NCBI RefSeq assembly: GCF_001659605.2
Contig: NC_035169.2
Span: forward strand, 16,368,263 to 16,432,262
Direction: 5' to 3'
Source: Manihot esculenta
Taxonomy: Eukaryota; Streptophyta; Magnoliopsida; Malpighiales; Euphorbiaceae
DNA length: 64,000 nt
Positions 30,201-44,200 of the stretch are shown piece after piece. The first letter of the stretch is position 1, and each line of letters opens with the position of its first letter. The position numbers and the translations under genes are program-made. Below the pieces are notes generated by a model. The model was not told the DNA's origin. It saw nothing but the letters and a program-made list of their open reading frames with translations, and did not search any database.

Positions 30201-33200
30201 TTCGGCCGCCGAAAGTGCCTGACTTTCGGATCTGGAGAGAGGGTTCGGCCGCCGAAAGTGCCCCCGAACCTGCATGGCTTTCGGCTCTGGAAGGGACCTT
30301 CGGCCGCCGAAGGTGCCACCGAAAGTGCCCTGTCCAGCCCTTTCATGGTTGTTTTCTATGCATGTTTTGAGAATGTTTGAGGGAGTTTTTGGGGAGTTGT
30401 TTATGAGTTGTTTAGAGTGTGTTTGGCACCTCATTCGAGTCCACCTGTGTAGGATTGGACCCGAGGGACCGAGGAGGCCATTAGTGTTAGCTGTTGCAGA
30501 GTTAGTCCAGTGTCTGCCAAAGGTGAGTAGAACTAAACTTAATCTTTTATTTTATGAAATCAAATGCCTAAAGCATGTTCATGCATCATGTTTATATGTA
30601 ATAGGTTGATTGCACTAGTTACACGAATATGACGCATTGCATTATTTACTGTTGATGTGGATGGACCAAGGCGACCCCAATGGCCCACGATCTGTCATGA
30701 TAAGAAAGTCTTGTGTGAGCTCCTTTGAGGGTCGGGCACCATGTTATGTGATTGAAAGTCCTATGTGAGCTCCTTTGGGGGCCAGGCACCGACAGAGGGA
30801 GCTTTGGAGGTCATGTCCAATCCGTGATGTGAATTGTTTGTGCTGTGACGCATTTCATAAAAGCATGTAATTAATGAACTGTTTTTTATTGTTTCTACTA
30901 ACTGGGCTTTTTAGCTCATCCCTCTCCCTTAACCCCAGTTTTGCAGGTCAGAGGTAGTCCAGGAAGACGTCAAGGGTAAAAGTCTTGTTAATGTAATAGA
31001 TTAGTGTGGACATGTAATATAATTGATATAATGCATTGTAAGATAATGTAATGTAATGAAATGTAAAGTAGAGTATGTTTATAGATCAGTGTTGTGCTTG
31101 GCCCTAAGACTTGGTTAGTCCCTTTTTAGTACATGATGTATAAAATGTTTTAATGTTGAGATGAGTTTGAACCAAACTGGTGGCATGTGTTGTTTACCGC
31201 GCTAGAGTTTTGATGAGGACTCTAGTGGAGGTTTTATGTTTTCGGTTTGGATGCATGCACAAGTTAGGTTTTGGTTCATTGGATGTGACTCCGGCTTGAT
31301 GTATGTTATGTTGACCCAGCTAGAGTTTTGATGAGGGCTCTAGTAGGGGGTTCTTTTATATTTCCAGTTATGTCGCATACAGGTCAAGCTCGGTCTATAC
31401 ATTATATGTTACAGTTTTCATGTTAAAGTTTTGATCATGTATGGGATTTGACCAGGTAATAGGAGGTATGTTAGGCTTGCTACGGGTCCCGGCGGCCTTA
31501 AGCCGATCTGGATCCTAGCACCGGTAGCGGTCCGATTTCTGGGTCGTTATAACGTCAGCACCGGTATTAGCTCTGCCTACCAGCAATGAAGGCTCCACAG
31601 TGTTTTGTGATGCGTCCCGTGTGGGACTGGGTTGTGTATTGATGCAGAATGGAAGGGTGATTGCTTATGCTTCTAGGCAGCTGAAGAAGCATGAGTTGAA
31701 TTATCCTACACATGACCTAGAGATGGCAGCTGTAATCTTTGCACTCAAGATGTGGAGGCATTACCTTTATGGGGTTAAATGTGAGATCTTCACAGATCAT
31801 AAAAGCCTGCAGTACATCCTGAGTCAGAGAGAGTTGAACTTGAGGCAGAGAAGATGGGTAGAACTGCTTAGTGACTACGATTGCAAGATTCAATACCATC
31901 CGAGTAAGGTGAATGTGGTGGCAGACGCCTTCAGCCGGAAATCACTTGGCAGTCTATCCCATATCACAGCAGAAAGGAGACCGGTGGTGAAAGAGTTTCA
32001 TAAGCTCATTAACGAAGGTCTACAGTTAGAGTTGTCTGGTACAGGTGCTTTGATAGCCCAGATGAGAGTGACACCTGTGTTTCTGGAGTAAGTGGCTCAA
32101 AAACAGCACGAGGACCCAGAGTTAGTGAAGATTGCCAGGACTGTTCAGTCAGGCAAGAACGAAGAGTTCAGATTTGACAGCAAAGGGATCCTTCGCTATG
32201 GGAATAGATTGTGTGTACCAGATGACGTAAGTCTGAAGGGAGACATTATGAGAGAAGCTCATAATGCTAGATACAGTGTTCACCCTGGAGCCACCAAGAT
32301 GTATCAAGATCTGAAAAGAGTTTATTGGTGGCTAGCTATGAAGAGAGAAGTGGCACAATTCGTGTCCGCCTGCGAAGTATGTCAGAGGGTGAAGCTAGAA
32401 CATCAGAAGCCGGCTGGAATGCTTAACCCACTGCCGATTCCAGAGTGGAAATGGGAGAATATAGCTATGGATTTCGTGATGGGGTTACCGGCAACGTCCA
32501 ACAGATTGGACTCCATATGGGTGATTGTGGACAGACTGACCAAATCTGCTCACTTCATCCCTGTTAGGAGTGGCTATTCTGTGGATAAATTGGCGCAGGT
32601 ATTTGTTGATGAAGTGGTCAGGCTGCATGGGGCTCCTGTTTCAATAGTGTCTGATAGAGGACCCCAGTTTACCTCCAGGTTTTGGCGGAGTCTGCAGAGT
32701 GCTATGGGTACCAGGCTAGACTTCAGCACTGCTTTCCACCCTCAGACAGACGGACAATCAGAGAGGACCATCCAGACAATAGAGGATATGCTCAGAATGT
32801 GTGTGCTAGATTCTGGCAGTTCTTGAAGGTAGCATCTACCTTTGGTGGAGTTTGCCTACAATAACAGCTATCATGCTAGCATAGGAATGGCTCCATATGA
32901 AGCTTTGTATGGAAGGAAGTGCTGGTCACCTGTTTGCTAGGAAGAAGTTGGAGAAAGGGGCTTGGCAGGGCCTGAGCTAGTAGAGATCACCAGCAGAGTA
33001 GTACCAATTATCAGAGAAAGGATCAAGACTGCTGTGAGCAGGCAAAAGAGTTATGCAGATATCCGCAGAAGACAAGTAGAGTTTCAGGAGGGGGATTTGG
33101 TATTGCTCAAGGTGTCTCCTATGAAAGGGGTGATTCGGTTTGGGAAGAAAGGTAAGTTAGCTCCACGGTACATTGGACCCTTTGAGATCTTGCAAAAGGT

Positions 33201-33504
33201 TGGGAATGTATCGTACAAGTTAGACTTACCTGCTTCAATGGAAAGAATCCATCCGGTTTTCCATGTTTTCATGTTACGGAGGTTCGTGTCAGATCCGGGT
33301 AAGGTTCTTAGTGAGCCTAATGTGGAGATCCTAGAAGATCTCACCTATGTTGAGCAGCCAGTACGGATCGTAGACACGCAGATCAGAAAATTGAGGAACA
33401 AGGAAATCCCTATGGTGAAAGTCCTTTGGAATCACCACAACATCGAAGAGTGTACCTGGGAGACACGGGAGTCTATGCTCCAGCAATATCCTTATCTCTT
33501 CTAA
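27203..33504 (+). pseudogene. gag-pol: Gag-pol of chromovirus C, N-terminus lost, split by solo LTR I
   Basis: The reading starts mid-gag (MEASVIIEGKVKQSVAQ) because LTR F and a deletion removed the upstream part. The knuckle [14 protein letters not shown] has Tyr in place of its second Cys. Protease (DPGAS), RT (FIDD), RNase H, integrase and chromodomain-like tail (ending QQYPYLF) follow. Solo LTR I interrupts at 29184/29185 and the frame resumes exactly at 31557. Five stops break it: TAG 27872-27874, TAG 28910-28912, TAA 32089-32091, TGA 32824-32826, TAG 32938-32940. Against L these correspond to Trp, Trp, Gln, Trp, Trp. I found no frameshift. R-to-W in KCWSPVC is a further change. Confidence 0.92.
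29185..31551 (+). mobile_element. Solo LTR I inside the pol of C
   Basis: 2,367 bp from TGTAATACCCGG to GGGTCGTTATA (one base off TTACA), flanked by ACGTC (29180-29184 and 31552-31556). It has a TATA-like CTATAAAGAG at 29561, a donor-like CTTCAAAAG/GTAAGT near 29800, motif clusters at 29380-29535 and 30075-30310, and a short array near 30700-30790. It is in the same orientation as C. Frames at 30114-30434 and 30274-30609 are repeat by-products. Confidence 0.95.
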
Positions 33505-33565
33505 GGCGAGTGTTATGTGTTTTGTATGTATGTTTATGTTTTATGCTATGTTATACTTGTTTAGT

Positions 33566-33602
33566 GAACATTCGGGGACGAATGTTCTTAAGAGGGGGAG
33601 AA
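33566..33602 (+). promoter_or_regulatory. Hairpin and polypurine tract of C
   Basis: The hairpin arms GAACATTCG and CGAATGTTC are at 33566-33587. The tract AAGAGGGGGAGAA at 33590-33602 abuts the 3' LTR. The tract has one A within the G-run compared with D and L. Confidence 0.88.
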
Positions 33603-33851
33603 TGTAATACCCGGCTAGACTTCGGTATCGAAATTCCTACCGTCCGGTGGAATCTCGGATGTCGGAACTCTCTAGAAGGATAAAATCATGTTTTTATAAA
33701 ATGTTTTCATGTATTTTATGGTTTTAAGTAAGAAAGAAATTGAGTTTTGAATGAAAATGACCATTGAGGAAAATCCAGGTTCAGCCGTCGAACCTCATGT
33801 TCGGCCGCCAAACATGGTGGAGTTTTGGAGTCACCTTTGGCTTCCGAAGGT

Positions 33852-36112
33852 TGTAACGACCCCAAAAAGGACCGTCACCGGCGCTAGGATTCAGGTCGGC
33901 TTAAGGCCGCCAGAACCCGTAGCAAGCCTGCTATACTCTCTGTGTACCTGTAAACCTCATACATGATCATACATTTTCTGTGAAAATAAAACTCTTTGCT
34001 GAACCAAGGCTTAACCTGTGCATGCACTATCTCTGTACTCTGTACTCATGTACTCTGTACTCTGTATCCCTGACTAGAGCTTGCTCTAGATGGGTTAACT
34101 CATACTTGTTAAGCCTGGTTTTCACATACAGGAAAACATATATACATATACAGATCATGTACAAAACATATATCACTAGGTCAAGCAACAACTATTACAT
34201 CTCTTTAATATTACATGTCCACTCTAAGCTATTACAGATCTCTTCACTCTTCCTGTACTCTGCTGGACTGTCCCTGTACACTGTACACTGAATACTGAAC
34301 CTGCAAAACTGGGGTTAAGGGAGTGGGATGAGCTCTATAGCCCAGTGAGTAGAACAGTAAAACATCTCAATAAAATATGATCTCATGGAATGCACCATAT
34401 CACAGACAAGCCACATCAAGAGTAAACCTGTCACCACATAGTCCCAGTAACTCTGTGCCAGGGCGTAGAATCGAGCACCTGGTCTTCCTGTCATATATGT
34501 ATACGTGTATATAACACCTGTGAACTTACCATTGCCAGGGCGTAGTCAAAGGCTCCTGGACTTTGCTATACCTGCCAGGGCGTAGTCAAAGGCTCCTGGT
34601 CTTTGCTATACGTGCCAGGGCGTAGTCAAAGGCTCCTGGTCTTCCTGTCTGTGACTATTGGATCATTCAGCATTTACTCACACCATCAAATAACAATGCA
34701 ATGCAACATATTCGTGAATACTAATGTAAACAACCTATGGCATAAACATGATGCATGAGATATGCTAAAAGCAGTTTGTGATTCAATTAAAAGTTATAAG
34801 TTTAGTTCCACTCACCTCTGGCTATCTGGACTGACTCTGCAGGTTCTGTACACTCTGGAGCAGTACTCACTGCTGCTCTCTTTGGTTCCTCTGGTCTGTA
34901 TAAGCACATAACGACTCAATATGAGGGACCAAACTATCATAAGCATACCTCTATAACCTCCCCAAGAATCCCCTTAAACTCACTCTAAAACTCAAGCAAA
35001 GCATGCAAAAGAAAGCTGGACAGAACACTTTCGGCGGCAGGTTCGGCGGCCGAATGTCCTCTCCAGAGACGAAACTCAAGCACCTTCGGCGGCCGAATCT
35101 CTATGTTCGGCGGCCGAACCCTTTCGGGGGCAAGTTTCGGAGGCCACAAGGCACTCCAGAGACGAAAGTCTCTAACCTTCGGCGGCACCTTCGGCGGCCG
35201 AATCCCCCAAACAGAGCCGAACATGCACAAGCTCGCGGGGGCAAGCTATGGCAACCAAGTCACCATGCAAGAGGTTCGGCGGCCGAATGAACTTTCGGCT
35301 GCCGAACCTGAGTTCATCCAGAACTCAGTTTCAATGGCAAACCATCTCCTTCTTTCCTTCAACTTCTCAAACCATGCAAACTTCACCTCCTCAACATACA
35401 TATACTCATGTATATGATCACAGGGGTCCAAAACTAGCTAATAACCCCAAACAACAAAACAAACATAACACATAAACATGTAGTCATGCATAACTCATCA
35501 AAAAAACTACCATGAACAACCTAAGCATGCATCTCCTTTCACAAATCCTCCTAAAACCTTCAGAAAACATATACACAGGTTCTAACTCGTCCCTTACCTT
35601 TGTAAACAGGAAGATGCACGTTCTGAACAAGGGAAAACGGATCAACCTCTCAAAATCTCAAAAACGTAACTTTAGTTTCTCTCAACTCTCAACACTTTTG
35701 CAAGCACCTCCAGCTTCTGTATGATCACCCAAAACATGTACAGGTGAGTCATAGAGACGTGGCCATTCCATGGCAAGAATCTGAGGCCAACACCTGTCAA
35801 AAACCATGACTCAGCTCACCAGCCAACTCATCGTCGGCTGCCCAATCACATGCAAGACCATGCAACGTTCGGGGGCCGAACTTCCCTTCGGAAGCCAAAC
35901 ACTTTCGGCGGCCGAACTTACTTTCGGCGGCCGAACTTGGCTCAACTGCCTTAGGTCATTTCAACTCAAAACTCACTTCCCCTATCCTTAAAACATTTAA
36001 ACACATCATAATCCTTAGTAAAAACATAAATCCTACCCTTTTTAGAATTCCGACACCCCGGATTCCATCAAACAACAGGAATTCCGGTGCCGGACTCTAG
36101 CCGGGTATTACA
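33852..36112 (-). mobile_element. Solo LTR H inside the 3' LTR of C
   Basis: 2,261 bp from TGTAACGACC to CCGGGTATTACA, flanked by AAGGT (33847-33851 and 36113-36117). It is the same family as E. Four GCCAGGGCGTAG units lie at 34456-34645 and motif clusters at 35030-35310 and 35867-35940. Confidence 0.95.
34456..34645 (-). repeat. Tandem array in solo LTR H
   Basis: Four units bounded by CCAGG and CCTGG (the first diverged) lie here, one more than in E, its family member. Confidence 0.85.
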
Positions 36113-38427
36113 AAGGTGGTCTGGCCAGCTACCTATAAAAGGCCCCATGTCCGAAAATGGGCGAGTTTTCTCCTCCATTTTCGGGCAAAGGTGAGTTCAT
36201 GCCCTCCCATGGTTGGTTTTGAGGTTTTCCTTCAAATCCTGCAAGTTTCTAACAAGTTTTAACTGGTTTTTGAAGTTTTTGAGCAAAGATCGAAGTTTGG
36301 AAGCTTGGAGACCTCCGGAACCCATTTTCCCCAAATCTCCAAGTTGGGTCATGTTTTCTCTCGATCTTCAAGAGGTAAGCGTCGATCCTCACCTTCTTCG
36401 ATGTTCTAAGCAAGTTTTATGGAAGTTTATGGGGTAGAAATGCATGTTTAAGCTAGTTGTTTAATGTTAGGGTTCATGTGAGTTTTGTTGAAAATATGTG
36501 TAATGTATGGTATATGAGTTGCTATATGTGTTGTTGTAGGGGTTTAGGAGAGTGTGAGACCCATATATGCTTGTTTGCATGAGTATGCATGTTGTAGAAT
36601 AGCTAAATGCATGTTTGAAAGGTTTGGGAGGCAAAATGTACATGAGGAGGCTGAGTTCTGCCACTTTGGAAGAACTCAGGTTCGGCAGCCGAAGGACTTT
36701 CGGCCGCCGAACCTGCCTGTGGAGGCAAGCTTTTGGCTGCCAAACCCTGCCCCCGAAAGTTGGACTTTCGGCTCTGGAGGGGAGTTTCGGCCGCCGAAGG
36801 TGCCGCCGAACATGCATGAGTTTCGTCTCTGGAAGGACTTTCGGTCGACGAAGGTGCCGCCGAAAGTGGCTGAGTTTTGGCTCTGGAGGGACTTTCAGCC
36901 GCCGAACCTGCCGTCGAAAGTGCCCTGTTTAGCCTTCCTTTGCATGTTTTCTATGATTGTTTTAAGGTGTTTTAGGGGGTTTTTGAGAAGTAGTTTAGAG
37001 TTATGTTAGTGTATGTTTGGTCCCTCATTTGAGTCCACCTGTGTAGGTTCGGACCCGAGGAACCAAGGACCCCAGCAGTGAGATAGCTGCTTCAGAGTCT
37101 TTTCAGAGCTAGCCTGAGGTGAGTAGAATGACTCTTTATGTTGCAAAGTAAATAAATAAATTTTGAGCATGTTCATGCATCACGAATGCCATGAGATATA
37201 TTAGGTTGTTTGCATTAGAATTCACGAATATGTTGCATTGCATAATATGATGTTGATGTGGATGAACATTGGATGATCCATTAGCCCTCGTATGGTATGA
37301 TATGACATGATGATGATACGGTATGAAAGTCCAGGAAGACCCATTCTACGTCCCTGGTACTATGTAAGAGAAAGTCCAGGAAGACCCATTCTACGTCCCT
37401 GGCACATTGGAATGTTATGATATGTTATGTAAGGGAAAGACCAGGACCCATTTTACGTTCTGGCACTATTGCATATGTAGAGGGCTATTGGTGACAAGTT
37501 CATCCTTAATGTGATTTGTTTGTGATGTGATGCATTTCATGAAAGCATGAATTTTAATATAATGTTTTACTATTCTGCTCACTGGGCTCTAGTAGCTCAC
37601 CCCATTCCCTTAACCCCCAGGTTTGCAGGTACGGGATAGACCAGGAAGTCAGCAAGAGTAAAGAAGTCATGTTTTATGTAATAGTTAGATGTGGACATGT
37701 ACTGTAAAATGTTATAATGGGATGTAATGTAAAGAATTGTATTGAGGATAGAATTGTACTTGGCCCTAATGTATGTTAATCCCTTTTTGGTACATGATCT
37801 TTGTAACGACCCAAAATTCAGACCGCTACCGGCGCTAGAATCCAGATCGGCTTAAGGCCGCCGGGATCCGTAGCAAGCCTCCTATACCTGTCATATACCT
37901 GATAACATCCCATACATGATCATACATTTTCATAAAAATTTAAAAACCTTCCATATTCCAAGCCTGACCTGTGCATGCACTAACAACATAAACATAAAAC
38001 CCCAGACTAGAGCCCTCATCAAATGCTCTAGTGGGTTATCATAACATACATCAAGCTTGGACTGTCATTTCTCATCATAAAAGCATTTCATTAAAAGATC
38101 ATGTACAAGGGAAATAACATTACTATTCGGGCTAAGCACAATACTAAACCTTAAAGTATTCCTTACATTACTTTACATAAAATCATTTTACAATACATGT
38201 CCACTCTAACTATTACATAGACATAACTTCAACCTGGAAGACTCCCTGGTCTATCCTGAACCTGCAAACCTGGGGGTTAAGGGAAAGGGGTGAGCTACTA
38301 GAGCCCAGTGAGCAAAATAGAATAATATTAAATTTAAAACATATGCTTTCATGGAATGCATCACATCACAAACAAATCACATCAAGGATGGACTTGTCAC
38401 CAATAGCCCTCTACATAATCCAATCAT

Positions 38428-38575
38428 GCCAGGGGCGTAGTACAGGCCACATCTGGTCTTTCTCTTACACATAACATATCATAACATATCCAATTATGCC
38501 GGGGGCGTAGTGCAGACCACATCCGGACTTTCTCTTACATCGTGCCAAGGGCGTAGTGCAGGCCACATCTGGTCT
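38428..38575 (-). repeat. Tandem array in solo LTR J
   Basis: Three units of GCCAGGGGCGTAG followed by CAGGCCACATCTGGTC lie here, in the array position used by the other families. Confidence 0.8.
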
Positions 38576-38996
38576 TTCCACATCATATCACATCATATCG
38601 AGGACTAATGGGTCATCCAACATCCATCCACACCAACATCATAATATGCAATGCAACATATTCGGGAATTCTAATGCAAACAACCTAGTAAATAACATGA
38701 TATTCATGATGCATGATCATGCTCAAAACTGATTTAATTTGATACATAAAGATTCATTCTACTCACCTCAGGCTGACTCTGAAGCAGCTAGCTCACTGCT
38801 GGGGTCCTCGATTCCTCGGGTCCGAACCTACATAGGTGGACTCAAATGAGGGACCAAACATACACTAAAATGACTCTAAACAATTCCCCAAAAACCCCCT
38901 AGAACATCCTAAAATAATCATAGAAAACATGCAAAGGAAGGCTGAACAGGGCACTTTCGGCGGCAGGTTCGGCGGCCGAAAGTCCCTCCAGAGCCG

Positions 38997-41197
38997 TGTA
39001 ACGACCCGAAAATCGGACCACTACTGGCGCTAGGATCCAGGTCGGCTTAAGGCCGCCGGGACTCGTAGCAAGCCTAACATGAAACCTGTAAACCTGTATA
39101 ATCCCATACATGATCAACAACATGCATAAAAATTAAAACTTTTCTTTCCATATACATCAACCAAACTCAACCTGTGCATGCACTGTACATAACCTAAACA
39201 TAATCATGATCCCTCAGCGGGATCTCATCACTGCCCCAATGGGCGATACATTCTGAGTTGAGTTGGTTTGCATAAACATCATAAAAAGATTTAAGATCAT
39301 GTATTAAAAGGGATACCTCATACATAAAGTCAAGCACAATCTCTAATTCTCAATATCATTACATGACTAAAACTGTACTTTTACATAACATTAATACATT
39401 TATCATGTCCACACTATCTATTACATACACATGACTTCATGACTCTTATGGATCTCCTGGTCTACCCTGTACCTGCAAATCCTGGGGAAGATGGGAGAGG
39501 GTGAGCTACTAGAGCCCAGTGAGCAGAATAATAAAACATTTAAATCATATGGATCATGGAATGCATCACATCACAGCTAATCACATCAAGGATGAACTTG
39601 TCACCAATAGCCCTCTACATGGTCCAACTGTGCCAGAACGTAGAATGGGTCCTGGTCTTTCTCTTACATAGTGCCAGCGAACATAGAATGGGTCCCACTG
39701 GTTTTACTTTCCGTACCGTACATATCACATCGTCATAACATAGATCGAGGGCTATGGATCATCCAACGTTCATCCACATCAATCAACAATAAAGTGTGCA
39801 ATGCAACATATTCGTGAATTCTAATGCAAACAACCTAGTACATCTCATGGCATTCATGATACCTGAAACATGCTAAAAAGTCCATTATTTGCTTTAAAAC
39901 ATAATAAGTTATTCCACTCACCTCTGGGTAGCTCTGACCAGACACTGGAGCAGCTAACTCACTGCTGGGGTCCTCGGTTCCTCGGGTCCGAACCTACACA
40001 GGTGGACTCAAATGAGGGACCAAACAAAATGAACATAACTCTAAACTACTCCCCAAAAACCCCCAAAAACATCATGAAACAATCATAGAAAAACATGCAA
40101 GAATGGGCTGGACAGGGCACTTTCGGTGGCAGGTTCGGCGGCCGAAAGTCCCTCTAGAGCCGAAAGTCAGGCAGGTTCGGCGGCACCTTCGGCGGCCAAA
40201 ACTCCCAGACAGAGACGAAAGTCCTCTTTCAGGGGCAAGCTTCGGCAGCCAAATGCTGCCTCCACAAGAGGGTTCGGCGGCCGAAAGTTCCTTCGGCTGC
40301 CGAACCTGGTTTCTTCCAGAATGGCAGAAACTCAGCTCTTCTATGCACATTTGCCTCCAAAGCTAACCAATCAAGCATAAACCTATTCTACAACATTCCC
40401 AAACATGCACAAACAAGCATACAAGTTCCTAGGGGCATCAAACCAACAAAAACCCCAACTACAACACAACAAGCAACTCACATTGATCAAAAATACATAT
40501 AAAACCCATAAACCTAACTATAAGCTAAACATGCATTCTACCCCATAGATCTACTTAAAGCTTGCTTAAAACATGCAATGAGCTTAAGATCAGCTCTTAC
40601 CTCGTGGAGATCGAGAGAGAGACGATCCAAACTTGGAGATGGGAGGGGTTGAGTTCCCTTGAACCACAAAGCTCCAAACTTCGCTAAAAGCTTGAAAATC
40701 TTCAAAAACAAGTGAAAACTCATGAAAATCTAGTAGGATTGGAAGAAAAGAACTCAAGATCGGTGAGGAACGGCGGAGGACTCACCTTGGCCGGAAATGG
40801 GGAAAAAGCTCGCCCGTTTTCAGCTAAGGGACCCTTTTATAGTGCCTGGTCAGGCCACGTTCGGGGGCCGAACGTGCCTCCGCATGCATGCCATGTTCGG
40901 CGGCCGAACTTGAGGTTCGGCGGCCGAACCTGGACTTTCCTCACTTATGCTTTCGGGAGCCTAAAGGCGCTCCCGAAGGCATGCATGTTCGGCGGCCGAA
41001 CTTGAGGTTCGGCGGCCGAACCTGAGTTTTCCTCCAAGGTTGTTTTTATGCAAAAACTCATTTCCATTTTACTTAAAACCATGAAATACCTTAAAACATT
41101 TTATGAAAACATGATTCTACCCTACTAGAGGCTTCCGACATCCGAGATTCCACCGGACGGTAGGAATTCCGATACCAGAGTCTAGCCGGGTATTACA
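38997..41197 (-). repeat. 3' LTR of chromovirus K
   Basis: From TGTAACGACCC to CCGGGTATTACA. It has a tandem array of GTGCCAGAACGTAGAATGGG...CCTGGTC type at 39628-39705 and motif clusters at 40120-40305 and 40858-41025. Frames at 40103-40366 and 40712-41005 are by-products. Confidence 0.93.
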
Positions 41198-41254
41198 TTC
41201 TCCCCCCCTTAAGAACATTCTCGCCCCCTTAAGAACATTCGTCCCCGAATGTTC
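41198..41254 (-). promoter_or_regulatory. Polypurine tract and hairpin of K, with a partial duplication
   Basis: The PPT (AAGGGGGGGAGAA on the minus strand) is at 41198-41210. The hairpin arms are at 41233-41254. Between them a second copy of the TTAAGAACATTC text and C-run has been inserted, a partial tandem duplication not seen in C, D or L. Confidence 0.85.
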
Positions 41255-44200
41255 CTGAACCAGTACATAGCATGGCATAAAACATAACATACATACATAG
41301 CACATAAACACATAGAGATCTAACCTTAAAAGAGATGAGGGTACTGCTGGAGCATAGACTCCCGTGTCTCCCAAGTGCATTCCTCCAAATTGTGGTGGTT
41401 CCACAGGACTTTCACCATCGGGATTTCCTTGTTCCTTAGCTTTCTGATCTGGGTGTCTATGATCCGTACTGGCTGTTCAACATAGGTGAGATCCTCTTGG
41501 ACCTCCACATCAGGCTCACTAAGAACCTTGCTCGAATCTGACACAAACTTCCTCAACATTGAAACATGGAAAACCGGATGGATTCTTTCCATTGAAGCAG
41601 GTAAGTCCAGCTTGTACGACACATTCCCAATCTTTTGCAAGATTTCAAAGGGTCCGATGTATCGTGGGGCTAGTTTACCTTTCTTTCCGAAGCGAACCAC
41701 TCCTTTCATAGGAGACACCTTGAGCAATACCAGATCCCCCTCCTAAAACTCTAACTGTCTTCTGCGAAAGTCTGCATAACTCTTCTGTCTGCTTGCAGCA
41801 GTCTTGATTCTTTCTCTGATTATGGGTACTACCCTGCTGGTAATCTCTACTAGCTCAGGCCCTGCCAAGGCCTTTTCTCCAACCTCTTCCCAGCAAACAG
41901 GTGATCTGCACTTCCTTCCATATAAAGCTTCATATGGAGCCATCCCGATGCTAGCATGATGGCTGTTATTGTAGGCAAACTCCACCAAAGGTAGATGCTG
42001 CCTCCAAGAACCGCCAAAGTCCAGCACACACATTCTGAGCATATCCTCTATGGTCTGGATGGTCCTTTTTGATTGTTCGTCCGTCTGTGGATGGAAAGCA
42101 GTGCTAAAATCCAACCTAGTACCCATGGCGTTCTGCAAACTCCGCCAAAATCTAGAGGTGAACTGGGGCCCTCTATCGGACACTATTGAAACAGGAACCC
42201 CATGCAGCCTGACGATCTCATCGACATACACCTGCGCCAACTTATCCACAGAATAGCCACTGCTGACAGGGATGAAGTGAGCAGATTTGGTGAGTCTGTC
42301 CACAATCACCCATATGGAGTCCAATCTGTTGGACGCCGCCGGTAACCCCACTACGAAGTCCATAGCTATATTTTCCCATTTCCACTCTGGAATAGGTAGC
42401 GGGTTAAGCATTACAGCCGGCTTCTGATGTTCCAGCTTCACCCTCTGACACACTTCGCATGCTGACACAAACTGTGCCACTTCTTTCTTCATAGCTGGCC
42501 ACCAATAAACCTTCTTTAGATCTTGATACATCTTGGTGGCTCCGGGGTGAATGCTGTATCTTGCATTATGAGCCTCTCTCATAATGTCTCCTTTTAGCCC
42601 AATGTCATCTGGTACACATAGTCTGCTCCCATAGCGGAGGATCCCCTTGCTGTCGAATCTAAACTCACCATCATTGCCTGACTGAACAGTCCTGGCAATC
42701 TTCACTAACTCCGGGTCCTCATGCTGTTTCTGAGCCACCTGCTCCAGAAACACGGGTGCCACTCTCATCTAGGCCACCAAGGCATCTGTACCAGATAACT
42801 CCATCTGTAGTCCTTCCTCAATGAGCTTGTAAAACTCCTTCACCACTGGCCTCCTCTCTGCCGATATGTGGGATAAACTGCCGAGTGATTTCCGGCTTAA
42901 GGCGTCTGCCACAACATTCGCCTTACCCGGATGGTACTGAATCTTGCAATCATAGTCACTCAGCAGCTCCACCCTTCTTCTTTGTCTCAAGTTCAAATCT
43001 CTTTGACTCAGGATGTACTGCAGGCTCTTATGATCTGTAAAGATCTCACATTTAACCCCATAGAGGTAGTGCCTCCACATCTTGAGTGCAAAGATTACTG
43101 CTGCCATCTCCAGGTCATGTGTGGGGTAATTCAACTCATGCTTCTTTAGCTTCCTAGAAGCATAAGCGATCACCCTCTCATTCTGCATTAACACACAACC
43201 TAAACCCACTCGGGATGCATCACAGAAGACCGTGAAGTCCTCACTGCTAGCTGGCAAAGCTAACACTGGTGCCGAAGTTAACCTCCTCTTAAGCTCTTCA
43301 AAACTCTCTTCGCACTAGTCGGTCCACACAAACTTCTGATTCTTCCTGGTTAACCTAGTCAGAGGAGCTGTAATCTTCGAGAAGTCCTGTACGAACCTCC
43401 TGTAGTAACCTGCCAAACCCAAGAAACTTCTAATCTCTGTCACTGAAGTGGGTCTAGGCCAGTTAGCCACAGCTTCTACCTTCTTGGGGTCTACCTCTAT
43501 TCCATTTTCTGACACAACATGCCCCAAGAATGAAATGCTCCTCAGCCAGAATTCACACTTAGAGAACTTGGCATACAAGCCATGTTCCCTCAAGGTCTGC
43601 AGAACCAACCTCAGATGATGGGCATGCTCCTCTGCGTTCCTGGAATACACTAAGATATCATCTATGAAGACAATAACAAAGTGATCCAGGTATTGGCTAA
43701 ATACTCTGTTCATGAGATCCATGAATGCTGCAGGGGCGTTGGTTAACCCGAACGGCATCACAAGGAACTCAAAGTGCCCATATCTGGTCCTGAAAGTTGT
43801 CTTTGGCACATCTTCATCCCTTATTCTTAGTTGATGGTACCCCGATCTTAGATCTATTTTGGAGAAACAACCCGCTCCTGCTAGCTGGTCGAATAGATCA
43901 TCGATCCTTGGCAGAGGGTACCTTTTTTGGTAGTGACTTTGTTCAACTGCCTGTAGTCGATACAAAGTCTAAGGGATCCATCCTTCTTCCTCACAGACAA
44001 GACCGGAGCACCCCAAGGTGAGGTACTCTGTCGGATGAAGCCCTTTTCTACCAGCTCTTGCAACTGTTCTTTCAATTCCTTCAACTCGGCTGGGGCCATC
44101 CTGTAGGGAGGGATAGAGATCGGTCTAGTTCCAGGCATCAACTCTATCTCGAACTCTATCTCCCTAGCAGGTGGTAAACCTGGAAGCTCGTCTGGAAAAA

